Assembly (NCBI GenBank): GCA_023398855.1 | Contig: JAEWRS010000057.1 | Coordinates: 1-6,232, forward strand | Source of the DNA: Bacillota bacterium | GTDB taxonomy: Bacteria; Bacillota; Clostridia; Lachnospirales; Lachnospiraceae | Reading direction: 5' to 3' | DNA: 6,232 bases | Shown here: positions 5,711 through 6,232 of the stretch, one piece after another | Position numbering within the stretch: position 1 is the stretch's first letter | Layout: the number at the start of each line of letters is the position of its first letter | Translations under genes and position numbers: made by a program | Notes under the pieces: generated by a model | Database searches by the model: none | Told to the model about the DNA's origin: nothing | The model's input: the letters and a program-made list of their open reading frames with translations, nothing else

Positions 5711-6232
5711 TTATTCCCTATCTTCACTGATTTCTATTCCCAGTTCCACAAGCTGCTTTGAATCCACTTCTGAAGGCGCCTCTGTCATAAGACAGGAAGC
5801 ATCCTTTACCTTGGGGAATGCGATGACATCCCTGATGCTGTCTGCACCTACCATCAGCATTATCACCCGGTCCAGGCCGAAAGCAAGTCCTGCATGAGGC
5901 GGAACGCCATATTTAAACGCATCTAAGAGAAAGCCAAACTGATCCGTGGCCTGTTCCTTTGTAAAGCCCAGTACTTCAAACATCTTAGACTGAATATCGC
6001 TTTGATGGATACGGACAGAACCACCGCCCAGCTCTGTGCCATTTAACACGATATCATATGCCTTTGCACGCACAGCCCCCGGATCGCTGTTAATTAGCTC
6101 CCAGTCTTCATCCATTGGCATTGTAAATGGGTGGTGCATGGCGGTAAATCGTTCCTGCTCCTCGGAATATTCCAACAGCGGGAATTCCGTTACCCATAAG
6201 AACTTAAAGTTATCCTTTTTCAGAAGATCAAG
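5711..6232 (-). CDS. aspS: Aspartyl-tRNA synthetase, C-terminal part (N-terminus beyond right edge)
   Basis: The last 173 residues of a class II aminoacyl-tRNA synthetase that charges tRNA-Asp (or tRNA-Asp and tRNA-Asn) with aspartate in the cytoplasm. The frame is open to the right edge and reads [18 protein letters not shown], then [17 protein letters not shown], the [21 protein letters not shown] helix, and class II motif 3 as [12 protein letters not shown], where the Arg contacts ATP. The FPL-x-EY and HHPFTMP blocks are typical of bacterial AspRS, distinguishing it from LysRS and AsnRS. It ends in a normal C-terminus ([12 protein letters not shown]). A TTG near 6175 is internal, since the homologous frame continues upstream of it. 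The gene is followed directly by a strong terminator. Full-length bacterial AspRS is about 590 residues, so roughly 70 percent lies outside the window. Confidence 0.96.
   Translation of the reverse strand, partial: LDLLKKDNFKFLWVTEFPLLEYSEEQERFTAMHHPFTMPMDEDWELINSDPGAVRAKAYDIVLNGTELGGGSVRIHQSDIQSKMFEVLGFTKEQATDQFGFLLDAFKYGVPPHAGLAFGLDRVIMLMVGADSIRDVIAFPKVKDASCLMTEAPSEVDSKQLVELGIEISEDRE

Overview
The window looks like ordinary chromosome from a low-to-mid GC Clostridia, most likely Lachnospiraceae or a close relative. This is inferred from clear AGGAGG-type ribosome binding sites, the style of the proteins (a LysM-bearing exported 5'-nucleotidase, a clostridial CDP-alcohol phosphatidyltransferase) and AT-rich promoters. 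All six genes are on the minus strand, so transcription runs from the right edge to the left. I see no rRNA, tRNA, CRISPR array, insertion sequence or phage gene.

Right to left: the C-terminal third of aspartyl-tRNA synthetase (aspS) enters from the right edge and ends in a long-stem terminator (5648-5703). An extended -10 promoter then drives an exported metallophosphatase/5'-nucleotidase (3677-5506) that carries a LysM domain between its two catalytic halves. A 10-bp hairpin (3633-3658) follows it. Next is a GNAT acetyltransferase (3025-3552), then a small membrane CDP-alcohol phosphatidyltransferase (2380-2910). These two are probably co-transcribed, and a rho-independent terminator follows at 2207-2231. 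The last unit is a pair of tandem paralogous family 2 glycosyltransferases with TPR tails. Their stop and start codons overlap as ATGA, and the second one runs off the left edge.

The genes do not form one obvious pathway. aspS is housekeeping, the nucleotidase probably salvages nucleotides at the cell surface, and the lipid enzyme makes a phospholipid head-group linkage of unknown identity. The two glycosyltransferases were clearly produced by duplication. Their catalytic cores are much more alike than their TPR tails, which suggests the acceptor has diverged. The points most worth a second look are the LysM insertion in the nucleotidase, the glycosyltransferase pair, and two near-identical hairpins flanking the CDP-alcohol gene. 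I found nothing that I can defend as a wholly new system.
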